From Methylobacterium sp. J-070 (GTDB taxonomy: Bacteria; Pseudomonadota; Alphaproteobacteria; Rhizobiales; Beijerinckiaceae): a stretch of DNA of 64,000 nucleotides. Below are positions 34,334 through 42,484 of this stretch, in pieces (within the stretch, counting starts at the first letter, position 1; each line of letters begins with the position of its first letter). Both the position numbers and the translations under genes were made by a program. The stretch is taken from assembly GCF_022829385.1 (NCBI RefSeq), contig NZ_JAKSXX010000063.1:28123-92122 (forward strand), in the 5' to 3' direction. The notes under the pieces are model-generated. The model was given only the letters and a program-made list of their open reading frames with translations. It did not search any database and was not told where the DNA came from.

Positions 34334-34470
34334 CCCGACGCCGCTGGCGGCCCCCGGACCATGCGCAACCCCCCGCCGGGGGGCACGCCGTTGCGGGCGG
34401 GTCCTGGACGGTCCGGGCCTAGCCGCGGAGGCTCCGGGGATCGGCCGGTGTCCGGCCGCCGGGGGCGGCG

Positions 34471-35598
34471 TCACGTTCCGCGTGCGGGCGCTGGCCGGCC
34501 CGGCGCCGACGCTCGCGCCCGCATCGCAAGGATGTCCGTCGACGTGACGACCCCGACGACGTTCCGATCGGGCGCGACGACGACGACCGCGTGCGTGTGG
34601 CCGTCGATGAATCTCGGGGCCAGGGACGCCGCTGCCTCGGCGGGATCCGCGGTGCTGGCCTCCGACATCGCCTGGCCGACACGGGTCGCGTTCGGGTGGC
34701 GCGCCAGGTCCCGGAAGCCGATCACCCCCGCGAGCCGCCCGGCCGCATCAAGCACGGGGATCGTCCGGACGTCGTGCGCGACCAGGAGCCGGCGGGCGTG
34801 CGCGGTGGGTTCGTGCAGCCCGATCGTGACGGGTTCGCGTGACATGACGGCGAGGCAGGTGACGCCCTCGCCGGCTCGCAACGATGTCCGGGCCTCCATC
34901 TCCCGCAGCAGGCCGTCCAGGTCCGTGCGATCGATGTCGAGGGTCTCGTGGAGGGACGTCAGGGTCGCGTCGAGGTCCTCCTCGCGGAAGCCCACCGTGG
35001 CCTGGGGGGATGCGCGCGGCGCCCCGGTGGCGTCCCCGGGCCCCGAGGCCCGCGCGTGGGGATATCGGTGTCCGGACAGGCGATGGAAGGCAATGCCGAG
35101 GCCGACCAGGACCAGAGAGTTGAGGCAGACCGGCACGAACGGGAACAGGAACCCGGAGGCTGCGACCGACGGGCCACCGACCAGCGCGGTCAGGGCCGCC
35201 GCGCCGCCGGGGGGATGCAGGCTCCGGGTCAGCGACATGATCGCGATCGCCGACGACACGCCGATCCCGATGGCGAGGATCGGATCGGAGATCAGGCGCG
35301 CGGTGGCGACGCCGGCCATCGCGGACAGGGTGTTCCCCCCGACGATCGACCAGGGCCGAGCCAGCGGGCTCGCGGGTACCGCGAACAGAAGGACCGCGCT
35401 CGCGCCCATGGGCGCGACGATCAGGGGGATGTGCGGCCCGTGGCCGAGGATCGAACCGCTGATCAAACCTGTCAGGGCGATCGCCAGGAGCGCGCCGACG
35501 CAGGCGATCGCGCGATCGCGCAAGCTCGCCCCTGGGAGTAGCAGCCAGAGGCGCCGGGGCCGAGGCTCGGCGGGTTGTGCCCACGGATGCTCAGTCAT
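34471..35598 (-). CDS. HPP family membrane protein with C-terminal CBS domains
   Basis: 375 residues from ATG 35598 (MTEHPWAQPAEPRP); the frame continues upstream but only antisense/out of frame inside the aldoxime dehydratase gene. The N-terminal ~200 residues have four to five membrane helices with the HPP motif LTRSLHPPGGAAALTAL and GPHIPLIVAPMGASAVLLFA. Residues ~235-365 contain two CBS motifs (VTCLAVMSREPVTIGL to VRTIPVLDAAGRLAGVIGFR; then HTHAVVVVAPDRNVVGVVTS). HPP proteins include nitrite/anion transporters of plastids and cyanobacteria; CBS pairs usually bind adenine nucleotides. Its start overlaps the stop of the aldoxime dehydratase gene (ATGA), so the two are co-translated. Confidence 0.9.
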   Translation of the reverse strand: MTEHPWAQPAEPRPRRLWLLLPGASLRDRAIACVGALLAIALTGLISGSILGHGPHIPLIVAPMGASAVLLFAVPASPLARPWSIVGGNTLSAMAGVATARLISDPILAIGIGVSSAIAIMSLTRSLHPPGGAAALTALVGGPSVAASGFLFPFVPVCLNSLVLVGLGIAFHRLSGHRYPHARASGPGDATGAPRASPQATVGFREEDLDATLTSLHETLDIDRTDLDGLLREMEARTSLRAGEGVTCLAVMSREPVTIGLHEPTAHARRLLVAHDVRTIPVLDAAGRLAGVIGFRDLARHPNATRVGQAMSEASTADPAEAAASLAPRFIDGHTHAVVVVAPDRNVVGVVTSTDILAMRARASAPGRPAPARGT

Positions 35599-36725
35599 GC
35601 GACCCGAACGCCCTCGAACCAGTTCAGGAGCCCCGTCTCGGGGGCGCAGTTGACGTACTCGAAGACCTGGCCGCGTTCGGGGAGCACGTAGACCTCGTGC
35701 CAGGTGCGCAGTTGGTTGGCGATACCGTAGCTGCGATAGCGCTGGATCGCGGCCCTGAAGATGGCCGCGTGGGTCTCGTGCCCCTCGGCCCACCGTTCCA
35801 TGTGCCGCAGCGACAGGAAGTAGGCGTGCGCGTGCTCCTCGGGCATCCGGCCGCCTCCGGCGTCCGTCGAGCCCTGCCACCGCATGCTGACGCATCCGGT
35901 CGGAAGGGGGTTGTCCGTTAGGAAACCCATTCCGGCCGCTAGCGGAATCCGGAGCTTCGCCTCGTAGTCGGCGAGCTGCCCCGCATCCATCCGGCCCCAC
36001 GTGTTGGCGGAACGGATCAGCGCGAGGTTTACCGGCGGCGTGATCGCCCAGTGCTCGCCGTAGCCGCGGCGCCCGCGGCATTGCGCGACGTCGCCCTGGA
36101 CGTTCGTGTCCAGGGAGTCGAATGCCGCCGCGGGCAACCGGTCGCGCATCGCGCCGTAGTAGCCGCAGTAAGGGGTGGGATACAGGTCCACCTCCGGGCT
36201 CCTCATCAGGCCGCCCGGGTGATCCTTCCAATAGATGCTCTCCTGCCGGTCGCGCGGGATGGCGAGGATCTCCCGCCAGCTTCCGGATCGGCCCTCGCGA
36301 CGCTCCGGCTCATGCCACCAACCCTCTGCGGCGGCGTCGGCCGCCCACCGCGCATACAGGGCCTCCCGCACCCAGTAGGCCGACACGACGTGCTCGAACC
36401 GATCGGCGCCCGGAAGGCGCGCGCGCGCATGGTCGACGCAGGTCGGCCCCGCGGGATGTACCAGGAGATGCCGGTGCGCCCACCCCAGGAGTGGATGGGC
36501 GTCGAGCCCGTCCTCCGTATCGGCCTGCGCCCCGAAGAATGCGACCCGGACGCCACTCTCGCCCGGCGGCAGCAAGAAAGACCACCTCTGCACCGCAGGC
36601 GTGAAGCCGTCGGGCTTCCGGATCGGCGCGATGCGCCGCGCGGGGCCGATCGCCTCCGCCGGCGGCACATCTAGGAAACGGCTCGTCGTGGCTCGGTTCG
36701 CCGCTTCGGCGCTATCGCTTTCCAT
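35595..36725 (-). CDS. oxd: Aldoxime dehydratase (heme enzyme)
   Basis: 376 residues from ATG 36725 (MESDSAEAANRATTS); the open frame to 36812 has no better start. The sequence follows the Oxd family throughout: YGAMRDRLP, NLALIRSANTW, AGMGFLTDNP, HMERWAEGHETHAAIF, LRTWHEVYVL and FEYVNCAPETGLL. By spacing with Rhodococcus OxdRE (Arg178, Ser219, His299 heme ligand, His320), the equivalents are Arg194, Ser239, His319 and His343. The enzyme dehydrates aldoximes to nitriles. A nitrilase or nitrile hydratase is not in the window. The first ~40 residues are divergent. Coupled to the HPP/CBS gene, an unusual partner. Confidence 0.92.
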   Translation of the reverse strand: MESDSAEAANRATTSRFLDVPPAEAIGPARRIAPIRKPDGFTPAVQRWSFLLPPGESGVRVAFFGAQADTEDGLDAHPLLGWAHRHLLVHPAGPTCVDHARARLPGADRFEHVVSAYWVREALYARWAADAAAEGWWHEPERREGRSGSWREILAIPRDRQESIYWKDHPGGLMRSPEVDLYPTPYCGYYGAMRDRLPAAAFDSLDTNVQGDVAQCRGRRGYGEHWAITPPVNLALIRSANTWGRMDAGQLADYEAKLRIPLAAGMGFLTDNPLPTGCVSMRWQGSTDAGGGRMPEEHAHAYFLSLRHMERWAEGHETHAAIFRAAIQRYRSYGIANQLRTWHEVYVLPERGQVFEYVNCAPETGLLNWFEGVRVA

Positions 36726-37182
36726 CGTTCTAACTCGACAACCATGGCCTTGGGCCGGAAGCTCGGGCCGGCGACATGGGGCGCCGATCGGGCCCGCCCG
36801 CCTGGCGCCCACTCAACGCCGTGAGACCGACGCCCGCGCGAGCCCCGCCCCCGCACCGGATCGCGCCGAGGGCGGGGTAAGCGGCCTCCGCCGCAGCCCG
36901 ACGCCCCCTCGAAGATTACTAAGGCCAGGCCACGACGCCCGGACGCTCGCCGTCCGGCCACCGAGCGGACGGTCGATCTAAGTCGGTCATCGCCAAAGGC
37001 CGGTCGCGATGGCACAATTGGTATCGGGTTATAGCCTGATCTGCCGCGATCGTTACCTCAACGATTTAGTTTGCTGAACCGTTGTTCGGGAAATCAAGTC
37101 CTCAGCCGCACGCCATCGACCTCGCCGAAAACTCGCCGACAAGCTGTGTTGTTACAGTAGTAATTGTATCCTTCTTGCGTAA
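36726..37182. other. Gene-free stretch before the broken SDR
   Basis: About 450 bases. The part from ~37000 is AT-richer than the chromosome (GGTTATAGCCTGATC, CAACGATTTAGTTTGC), and it precedes a 5'-truncated gene, so it may be a recombination junction. I see no ORF with coding character, no RNA and no inverted repeats of insertion-sequence type. Confidence 0.4.
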
Positions 37183-37755
37183 ATGCTGCGTTTCGTGGTG
37201 CGCATCTTCTACAATGGATTTTCAAGATCGACGCAGTTTGGTCCGGTTACCGTCTTCGTCAACAGCGCGGGTGTGGGCAACGTGAAGCCGGCCATCGAGC
37301 TCAACAAACCGAATGGGGCCAAGATTCTAGATGCCAACCTAACGGGCACATGGCAGATGGCGCAGGCATGCGCCAGGAGGATGCTTGCCGCGCAGGCGAG
37401 CGGCAGCATCGTCAAAATCCCCTCAATCGGTGGCTTGCGCCAGAACGAGGGCACATTACCGTATAGCTTGTCGAAGGCCGGGATCGTCCAGTTGACGCAA
37501 TGCTTGGCATTGGAGTGGGCGCGCCGCGGAATTCGCGTGCACGCGATTGCCCCAGGCTTCTTCAAGAAAAATCCGAACGCCGCCTTCCTGGACTCCGATG
37601 CGGGGCAAGCGGCGGTCCGACGCGCGTCTCAGCGCAGCCCCGGGCAGATGCACGAGTTGGACGGTCCGCTACTACTGCTGGCCTCCGAGGCCGGCGCGTT
37701 CATGACTGGCAGCGTCGTTGCCATTGATGGCGGATATCTTGTATCGAGTTTATGA
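37183..37755 (+). pseudogene. 5'-truncated short-chain dehydrogenase/reductase
   Basis: 190 codons from ATG 37183, but SDR homology starts only at FGPVTVFVNSAGVGN (the family's FGxxDVLVNNAG). The whole cofactor-binding Rossmann start with the Gly-rich TGxxxGxG motif is missing. The remainder is intact to the C-terminus: DANLTGTWQMAQACARRML, the Tyr-Lys motif in YSLSKAG, APGFF and DGGYLVSSL. The catalytic Ser region reads IVKIPSIGG where VNIASIGG is usual. Without the cofactor half the product cannot work as an SDR, so I call it a remnant. Upstream DNA is AT-rich and non-coding. Confidence 0.75.
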
Positions 37756-38046
37756 TGATGGTTGGGCTTCTCTTCGGGCCCGGCATGGCGATGGGTGCGT
37801 GACGGCTGAACCGTGCCGCAAGCGGTGTGATTGAACCGTGTGGGAACCCGGACGATAGCGGACGCGCGAACGAGCCGATCGACTCGAGCTCTGTCGGACC
37901 CGAGAACCGATAGGCAACGTATCTCCTTCGAACTGTACGCGTGACCCGGCCCAGGTCGAGAACCAAGCCTGCGCCGGCCGTCTCGATCAAACGCCCGCGG
38001 GGAAACCCGGAGCAGCCCAGTCCGGCGTGGGTGAGAAACGAGCCAG

Positions 38047-39159
38047 CTAAGCTATGCTGAAGCGCGCGACGGCTGCCTGGTCCCAAGCCAAGCCGGTGCC
38101 GGGCCGGTCCGGGACGACAGCGTGGCCATCCACGATCCTCAGCGGATCCTGCTGGATCGGATCGGCCCAATCCACGTACTCGAGCCAGTGAGCCGTAGGC
38201 GTCGCCGCGAGCAGATGAGCGCTGACCTCGGGGAACAGGTGCGAGGACATGGGAACGCCATGCGTGGCTGCCAGCGCCGAGGCCTGCATCCATCCAGTCA
38301 CGCCCCCGATGCGCGCGAAATCCGGCATGACAAGGTCGCACGCACCGGCGTCCAGGGCCCTGGCCATTCCGCCGGGCCCGTCGAAGTTCTCGCCGGCCTG
38401 GACCGGCAGCGTCAAATCCCGCACCAGCCTCGCGTGGCCGGCGAGGTCGTCGTGCCGGATCGGCTCCTCGATCCAGCCGATGCCCTCGCCCGCTAGCGCG
38501 TGCCCGCGGCGGAGGGCGTCCTGGAGACCGAGGGCCTGGTTGTAATCGGCGAAGATCTCCACGCCGGCCGGCACCCTGTCCCGCACCGCCCGGGCGACAG
38601 CGAGGTCCTCAGCAAGGCTCGGGTATCCAAGGCGAAGCTTGACCGCCGCGAAGCCGCGGTCGAGCAGCGCCTCGGCCTCGTCCGCGGCGGCTTTCGGCAC
38701 CATCAGGCCCAGCCCGCTGGAATTGTAGGCCCGCAAGGCGCGGGGGGCCGCGCCCAACAGGGTCGCGAGCGGCAGGCCCGCGGCTTTCGCGACCGCATCC
38801 CATAGCGCCCCGTCGATGGCTGCCAGCGCCATCCGTGCCAAGCCGGCCACGCCGAGGAGGGCGAAGCGCCGGACCAGGATCGCGCCGATCTCGACCGGGG
38901 CGGCGCGCAGGCCGCTAACCACTTCGACCGCGTCCTCAATCAGCGCCGAGAGCGCTCTGGCGCCGCTTCTCCGGTAGCAGAACAGGTAACTCCGCCCGAC
39001 GACGCCCTCGTCGGTTAGCACGTCGACGAGCAACAGCGGCGCCTCGCGAACGGTCGCCGCGCTGGTGCCGAGCGGGAAGCGCATCGGCACCTCGACGGCG
39101 ACCGTCTCTACGCTGCGGATTGTCAGCCCGGTCGTTACTGCTGGGGAATGGTCTGGCAT
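38047..39159 (-). CDS. Mandelate racemase-like enolase-superfamily protein with Lys-x-Arg motif
   Basis: 370 residues. It aligns with Pseudomonas mandelate racemase at constant +10 offset: metal ligands Asp205, Glu231, Glu257 (MR 195, 221, 247), the His-Asp dyad His307/Asp280 (MR 297/270), Glu327 (MR 317) and Lys174 (MR 164). The (S)-side catalytic base Lys166 of MR is replaced by Arg176 (AAVKLRLGYPS). GGVTGWMQASALAATHG, MSSHLFPEVSAHLLAATPTA and HWLEYVDW are nearly MR signatures. It could be a slow or differently specific racemase or an acid-sugar-type dehydratase. It sits 12 bases downstream of a ketopantoate reductase-like gene, an operon controlled probably by the divergent GntR gene. Confidence 0.9.
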   Translation of the reverse strand: MPDHSPAVTTGLTIRSVETVAVEVPMRFPLGTSAATVREAPLLLVDVLTDEGVVGRSYLFCYRRSGARALSALIEDAVEVVSGLRAAPVEIGAILVRRFALLGVAGLARMALAAIDGALWDAVAKAAGLPLATLLGAAPRALRAYNSSGLGLMVPKAAADEAEALLDRGFAAVKLRLGYPSLAEDLAVARAVRDRVPAGVEIFADYNQALGLQDALRRGHALAGEGIGWIEEPIRHDDLAGHARLVRDLTLPVQAGENFDGPGGMARALDAGACDLVMPDFARIGGVTGWMQASALAATHGVPMSSHLFPEVSAHLLAATPTAHWLEYVDWADPIQQDPLRIVDGHAVVPDRPGTGLAWDQAAVARFSIA

Positions 39160-39171
39160 GGCGGTCCTTCC

Positions 39172-40131
39172 TCAGGCGGCGTCGGCGTGCGTTCCGGGCG
39201 ACGGGTCGTCCGGTTCACCCCCAAGCTCGTGGATCGAGAGGATGTCGGCGACGGCGCGGTTGAGTGGCGTGGCCACCCCGACCTTGAGCCCGAGCCGGAC
39301 GACCCCTCCGGACAGCCAGCGCACCTCCAGCGGCCGGCGCCGCTGGAGGTCGTGGTGCATCGACGAGGTCATGTCTGGCGACACCTCGTCGGCCAGCGAC
39401 AGGCGCCGCTCGGCAAAATCCGGAGGAAGGTCGACCCCAAGGGCCCGCCCCACGTCGACGACCTCCCTCATCACGTCGAGGAGGAAAGCGCGCCCCCGGG
39501 GGGCCGCGCGGATCGACCCGATGGGCATCCGCATCGTCGTGGTCGTCGCCGACAGCCCGACGAGAAAGACGAACTTCCGCCAGATCTCCAGCTGGATGTC
39601 GCGGGAAAGTTCGGCGTCTATCCCGCCGGCAAGGCAAGCGCCCAGGAACGCCTCGCCGCGGACGGACGACCGTCCGTCGAACTCGCCGAAGAGCAGGCGT
39701 TGCATCGGGCCGGTCTGCCGGATGACCCCGGGTCGATCGATCGTCGTCGCGACGTAACCGACGCCGCCCATCACCTGGGCTGGGTCGAAGGCCTGCTTGA
39801 GGTAGTCGTCCTTGAGGACGCCGTTCTGGAAGGAGATAACGGTCGTGTCCGGACCGACGACCCCCGCAAGCCGCCCTAGCACCGCTTCGGTGTCCCACAG
39901 CTTGACCGCGATCAGCGCGTAGTCGACCTCCCCAAGGCCGCTTGGATCGTCGGTCGCCGTGACCTTTGGGATGTGGAGCGGCTCGGGGCCACCCTCGACC
40001 CTGATCCCGTCGGACCGCAGGGTACGTAGGTGCTCCCCTCGGGCGAGGAACCTGACGTCGGCACCACCCATGGCCAGCCTGGCGCCGAAGTAGCCCCCAA
40101 CCCCGCCGGAGCCAATGACCGCAATTCTCAT
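39172..40131 (-). CDS. 2-dehydropantoate 2-reductase family (PanE/ApbA-like), first copy
   Basis: 319 residues. N-terminal Rossmann AVIGSGGVGGYFGARLA, then DYALIAVKLWDTE, SFQNGVLKDDYL, the domain linker with IWRKFVFLVGLSATTTTMR (catalytic Lys and helical C-domain) and SSMHHDLQRRRPLEVRWLSGG (with the conserved Ser/Glu region). It could reduce ketopantoate, but in a catabolic operon beside a mandelate racemase-like enzyme it more likely reduces another 2-keto acid. First gene of a two-gene operon. ATG 40131 is close to the operator dyad at 40143-40181. Confidence 0.9.
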   Translation of the reverse strand: MRIAVIGSGGVGGYFGARLAMGGADVRFLARGEHLRTLRSDGIRVEGGPEPLHIPKVTATDDPSGLGEVDYALIAVKLWDTEAVLGRLAGVVGPDTTVISFQNGVLKDDYLKQAFDPAQVMGGVGYVATTIDRPGVIRQTGPMQRLLFGEFDGRSSVRGEAFLGACLAGGIDAELSRDIQLEIWRKFVFLVGLSATTTTMRMPIGSIRAAPRGRAFLLDVMREVVDVGRALGVDLPPDFAERRLSLADEVSPDMTSSMHHDLQRRRPLEVRWLSGGVVRLGLKVGVATPLNRAVADILSIHELGGEPDDPSPGTHADAA

Positions 40132-40142
40132 CGCATCGCCAA

Positions 40143-40181
40143 ACCAATCATGCTAAATTGGTCTACCATTGGGTGATTGGT
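40143..40181. promoter_or_regulatory. Operator dyad between ketopantoate reductase-like gene and GntR gene
   Basis: ACCAATCA (40143-40150) and TGATTGGT (40174-40181) are perfect inverted repeats 23 bases apart. Between them AATTGGTCTACCATT (40156-40170) contains TGGT-CT-ACCA, close to the TGGT-N3-ACCA operators of FadR/PdhR-type GntR regulators. It begins 12 bases upstream of the 40131 start and 83 bases before the regulator, fitting dual control. Confidence 0.65.
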
Positions 40182-40263
40182 CGATCAAGCGTCTTGGATC
40201 GTTCCTCAGGACGGCCTGCCCCCGCTTGTTGCCTCTTTCGATTTCATCCGCTTATGTTGGCAC

Positions 40264-41001
40264 ATGACGGATGAAGTGGTCCTACCAAAAGAGAGCGCGA
40301 CGGGCCTCGTCCTGCGGGTACTCAGGCAAGGATTGGCATCGGGCCGCTTCCGGCCGGGCTCGAAGCTGCCGACCGAGAGGGTGCTGGCAGTCGACCTCAG
40401 CGTCCCGCGAACGGCGGTTCGCGAGGCGCTCGCGGTCCTCGAGGCACAGAATATGATCATCCGCCAAGTCGGCAGCGGGACCTTCGTCCTGGATGAGGCG
40501 ACCGTCGCGCACTCCCACAGCCAGACGATGTCGGATCCATCATGGTGCTCGAGCCCGAACGCGATAATGGAGGCGCGGCTAGTCGTGGAGCCGCGGCTGG
40601 CGCACTTGGTCGTGAGCAACGCGACCGCCGCCGATTTCGCCAGGCTGGGGAGGATCCTTGCCGAAGGCGAGACGGCGGATACGACGGCCGCATTCGACGC
40701 CGCGGACGACGCGTTCCACCAGGCGGTCGCCGATTCGACGCACAACGCGCTGGTGATCGAGATCTACTCGGCGATCGCCGCCGCGCGCCGTCGCATGCCG
40801 TGGGGTGGCCTGCGACGGCGGTTCCTGACCGCGGAGCGGCGCGTTGCGTCTCGCCGGGAGCACCGGGCCATCGTCGAGGCGTTGGCGGCCCGTGATGCCG
40901 AGGAGGCAGAGCGGGCCATCCTGGCGCACCTGCACGAGATCAAGTTGGCCTTGATGACGGGGGACGGCCGCCGGGCGATTGAAGGGCTGGAAAGTGGCTA
41001 G
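40264..41001 (+). CDS. GntR family regulator, FadR/FCD subfamily
   Basis: 245 residues from ATG 40264 (MTDEVVLPKESATGLVL); the frame opens at 40177, but that part overlaps the operator and lacks similarity. Winged helix: GRFRPGSKLPTERVLAVDLSVP, then RTAVREALAVLEAQNMI and VGSGTFVL. The C-terminal FCD ligand domain has EARLVVEPRLAHLVVSNAT and DDAFHQAVADSTHNAL, with His residues expected to bind metal/acid ligand. It presumably senses the substrate of the divergent panE-like/MR-like operon, plausibly an organic acid. Confidence 0.92.
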   Translation: MTDEVVLPKESATGLVLRVLRQGLASGRFRPGSKLPTERVLAVDLSVPRTAVREALAVLEAQNMIIRQVGSGTFVLDEATVAHSHSQTMSDPSWCSSPNAIMEARLVVEPRLAHLVVSNATAADFARLGRILAEGETADTTAAFDAADDAFHQAVADSTHNALVIEIYSAIAAARRRMPWGGLRRRFLTAERRVASRREHRAIVEALAARDAEEAERAILAHLHEIKLALMTGDGRRAIEGLESG

Positions 41002-41204
41002 GCCGAAGACCGGCCGGGCTGCCGCTCCTATGCGACCGACCGGCGACGCGCGCCGCGGATGACATCGAGCCACCCGACCAGTTGCCCACCCGTCCGTGTC
41101 GTCGTCGCGGGGTGCCCACGTGTCCCACCTAGGCGACGGTGTTCATTGACTCGTCGAAAACGATCAGATTAGACCGCGGTGATCTCCAGGAATGATGGTC
41201 CGCC

Positions 41205-42176
41205 GTGAACAGCATCGAGCTTGGTGTCTTTGCCGCCGTCGCGGAGGCCGGTAGCATCGGCCGCGCCGCCATGCGCCTGCATACGGTTCAGTCGAACGTG
41301 ACTCAACGCGTGCGCGCGCTGGAGGACAAGCTCGGGGTGGCGCTGTTTCACCGGTCGCGGCGGGGTGTGACGTTGACGACGGTAGGGGTGCGGCTCCTGC
41401 CCTACGCGACACGGATCGCAGAGTTGTTGGAGGAGGCGCGCCTCGTGGCCTGCGACGAGGGCGTGCCGCGCGGCGAGATCAGGATCGGCGCGCTGGAGAC
41501 GATGGCCGCCTTTCGTCTGCCGCCGCTTCTCGGCACATATTCGGCCCTTTGTCCCGAGGTGGGAATCTTGATCGACACCGGGCCTACGGAGGATCTCGTC
41601 GAGCGGGTGCTGCGGCGCGAACTCGACGGGGCGTTCGTGTCCGGTCCCGTCGAGCATGCCCACCTGCAGGCGACCGCTGTCGTCAAGGAGGAACTGGTGG
41701 TGGCGACGTCGCCGAGGGTATCGAGCGTCGAGGACATGCGGCGGGACGGTCGGCTCGCCGGCAAGATGATCTCGTTCCGGGCAGGCTGTTCGTATCGACA
41801 CAGGACGGAGGCGTTCCTGGCTCGCGAGGGCCTGGTCGGCTTGCCGCGCATGGAGGTTGGGACGCTCGACGGGATGATCGGGTGCGTGGCCGCGGGCGTC
41901 GGCTTTGCCGTGTTGCCGCGTGCCGTCGTGGCGGAGGCTGGCTCGGCCGGGCGCGTGCGCATCCATGTCCTCCCGCCGGAGATCGCCCGCATCGCGACGG
42001 TGTTTGTGCAGCGTCGTGACACGTTCGTGACGGCCGCCCTGCGGCGCTTCCTCGATTGCCTGGCCGGATCCGCGACGACGGACGATGCCGGGCGGGCGGA
42101 CGACGCCGTCGCGACGCTCGTGCCGGTCACTCTTGGCTCGGGGGAGCGGGCCGCCTCGCCATCCACGCCCGTATGA
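41205..42176 (+). CDS. LysR family regulator, copy A
   Basis: 323 residues from GTG 41205 (NSIELGVFAAVAEAGS). HTH: GRAAMRLHTVQSNVTQRVRA followed by LEDKLGVALFHRSRRGVTLT. The substrate domain shows GALETMAAFRLPPLL, LDGAFVSGPVEHAHLQA and FRAGCSYRHRTEAFLA. It is strikingly like the LysR gene at 53959-54846 (see that entry): same motifs in the same order, including the unusual GCSYR. The C-terminal ~25 residues are low-complexity and may be a readthrough extension. It has no divergent partner; the target is unknown. Confidence 0.9.
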   Translation: MNSIELGVFAAVAEAGSIGRAAMRLHTVQSNVTQRVRALEDKLGVALFHRSRRGVTLTTVGVRLLPYATRIAELLEEARLVACDEGVPRGEIRIGALETMAAFRLPPLLGTYSALCPEVGILIDTGPTEDLVERVLRRELDGAFVSGPVEHAHLQATAVVKEELVVATSPRVSSVEDMRRDGRLAGKMISFRAGCSYRHRTEAFLAREGLVGLPRMEVGTLDGMIGCVAAGVGFAVLPRAVVAEAGSAGRVRIHVLPPEIARIATVFVQRRDTFVTAALRRFLDCLAGSATTDDAGRADDAVATLVPVTLGSGERAASPSTPV

Positions 42177-42484
42177 GGCCCAACGGGCCGGGCCGGGCCG
42201 GCCTCGTCCTCGGCACGAGGCCGCATCGATCCGGCACCCTGGGGGCCACCTCGCGGGAGCGTCGCCGAGCCGCGAACCAGGGGTCCGGCCATGCGCGGAG
42301 GCGACCCGATCCTGGCGGGAGCACTGATACGCACGCGGCGCCGTCCCCGGGCCGACCTTCCCGCAGCGTGTGGCCGAGGCCGCACGTCGCGCCTCGTATG
42401 CGTGCGCAGCTGCGAGCGCCACACTGGCGGCCGAGCACGGCGGCGACGCGCCGTGCGGCGCGCATTGCGAAGGGGTCGATGCCG
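42177..42484. other. Gene-free gap between convergent LysR genes
   Basis: 308 bases, GC-rich. Overlapping open frames on both strands show no family resemblance. No terminator hairpin with a T-run was seen although both flanking genes end here. Confidence 0.4.

Noticed and set aside
34340..35653. 3' two-thirds of the plus-strand open frame starting at 33614
   Set aside because: It is exactly antisense to the HPP/CBS gene and loses protein-like character.
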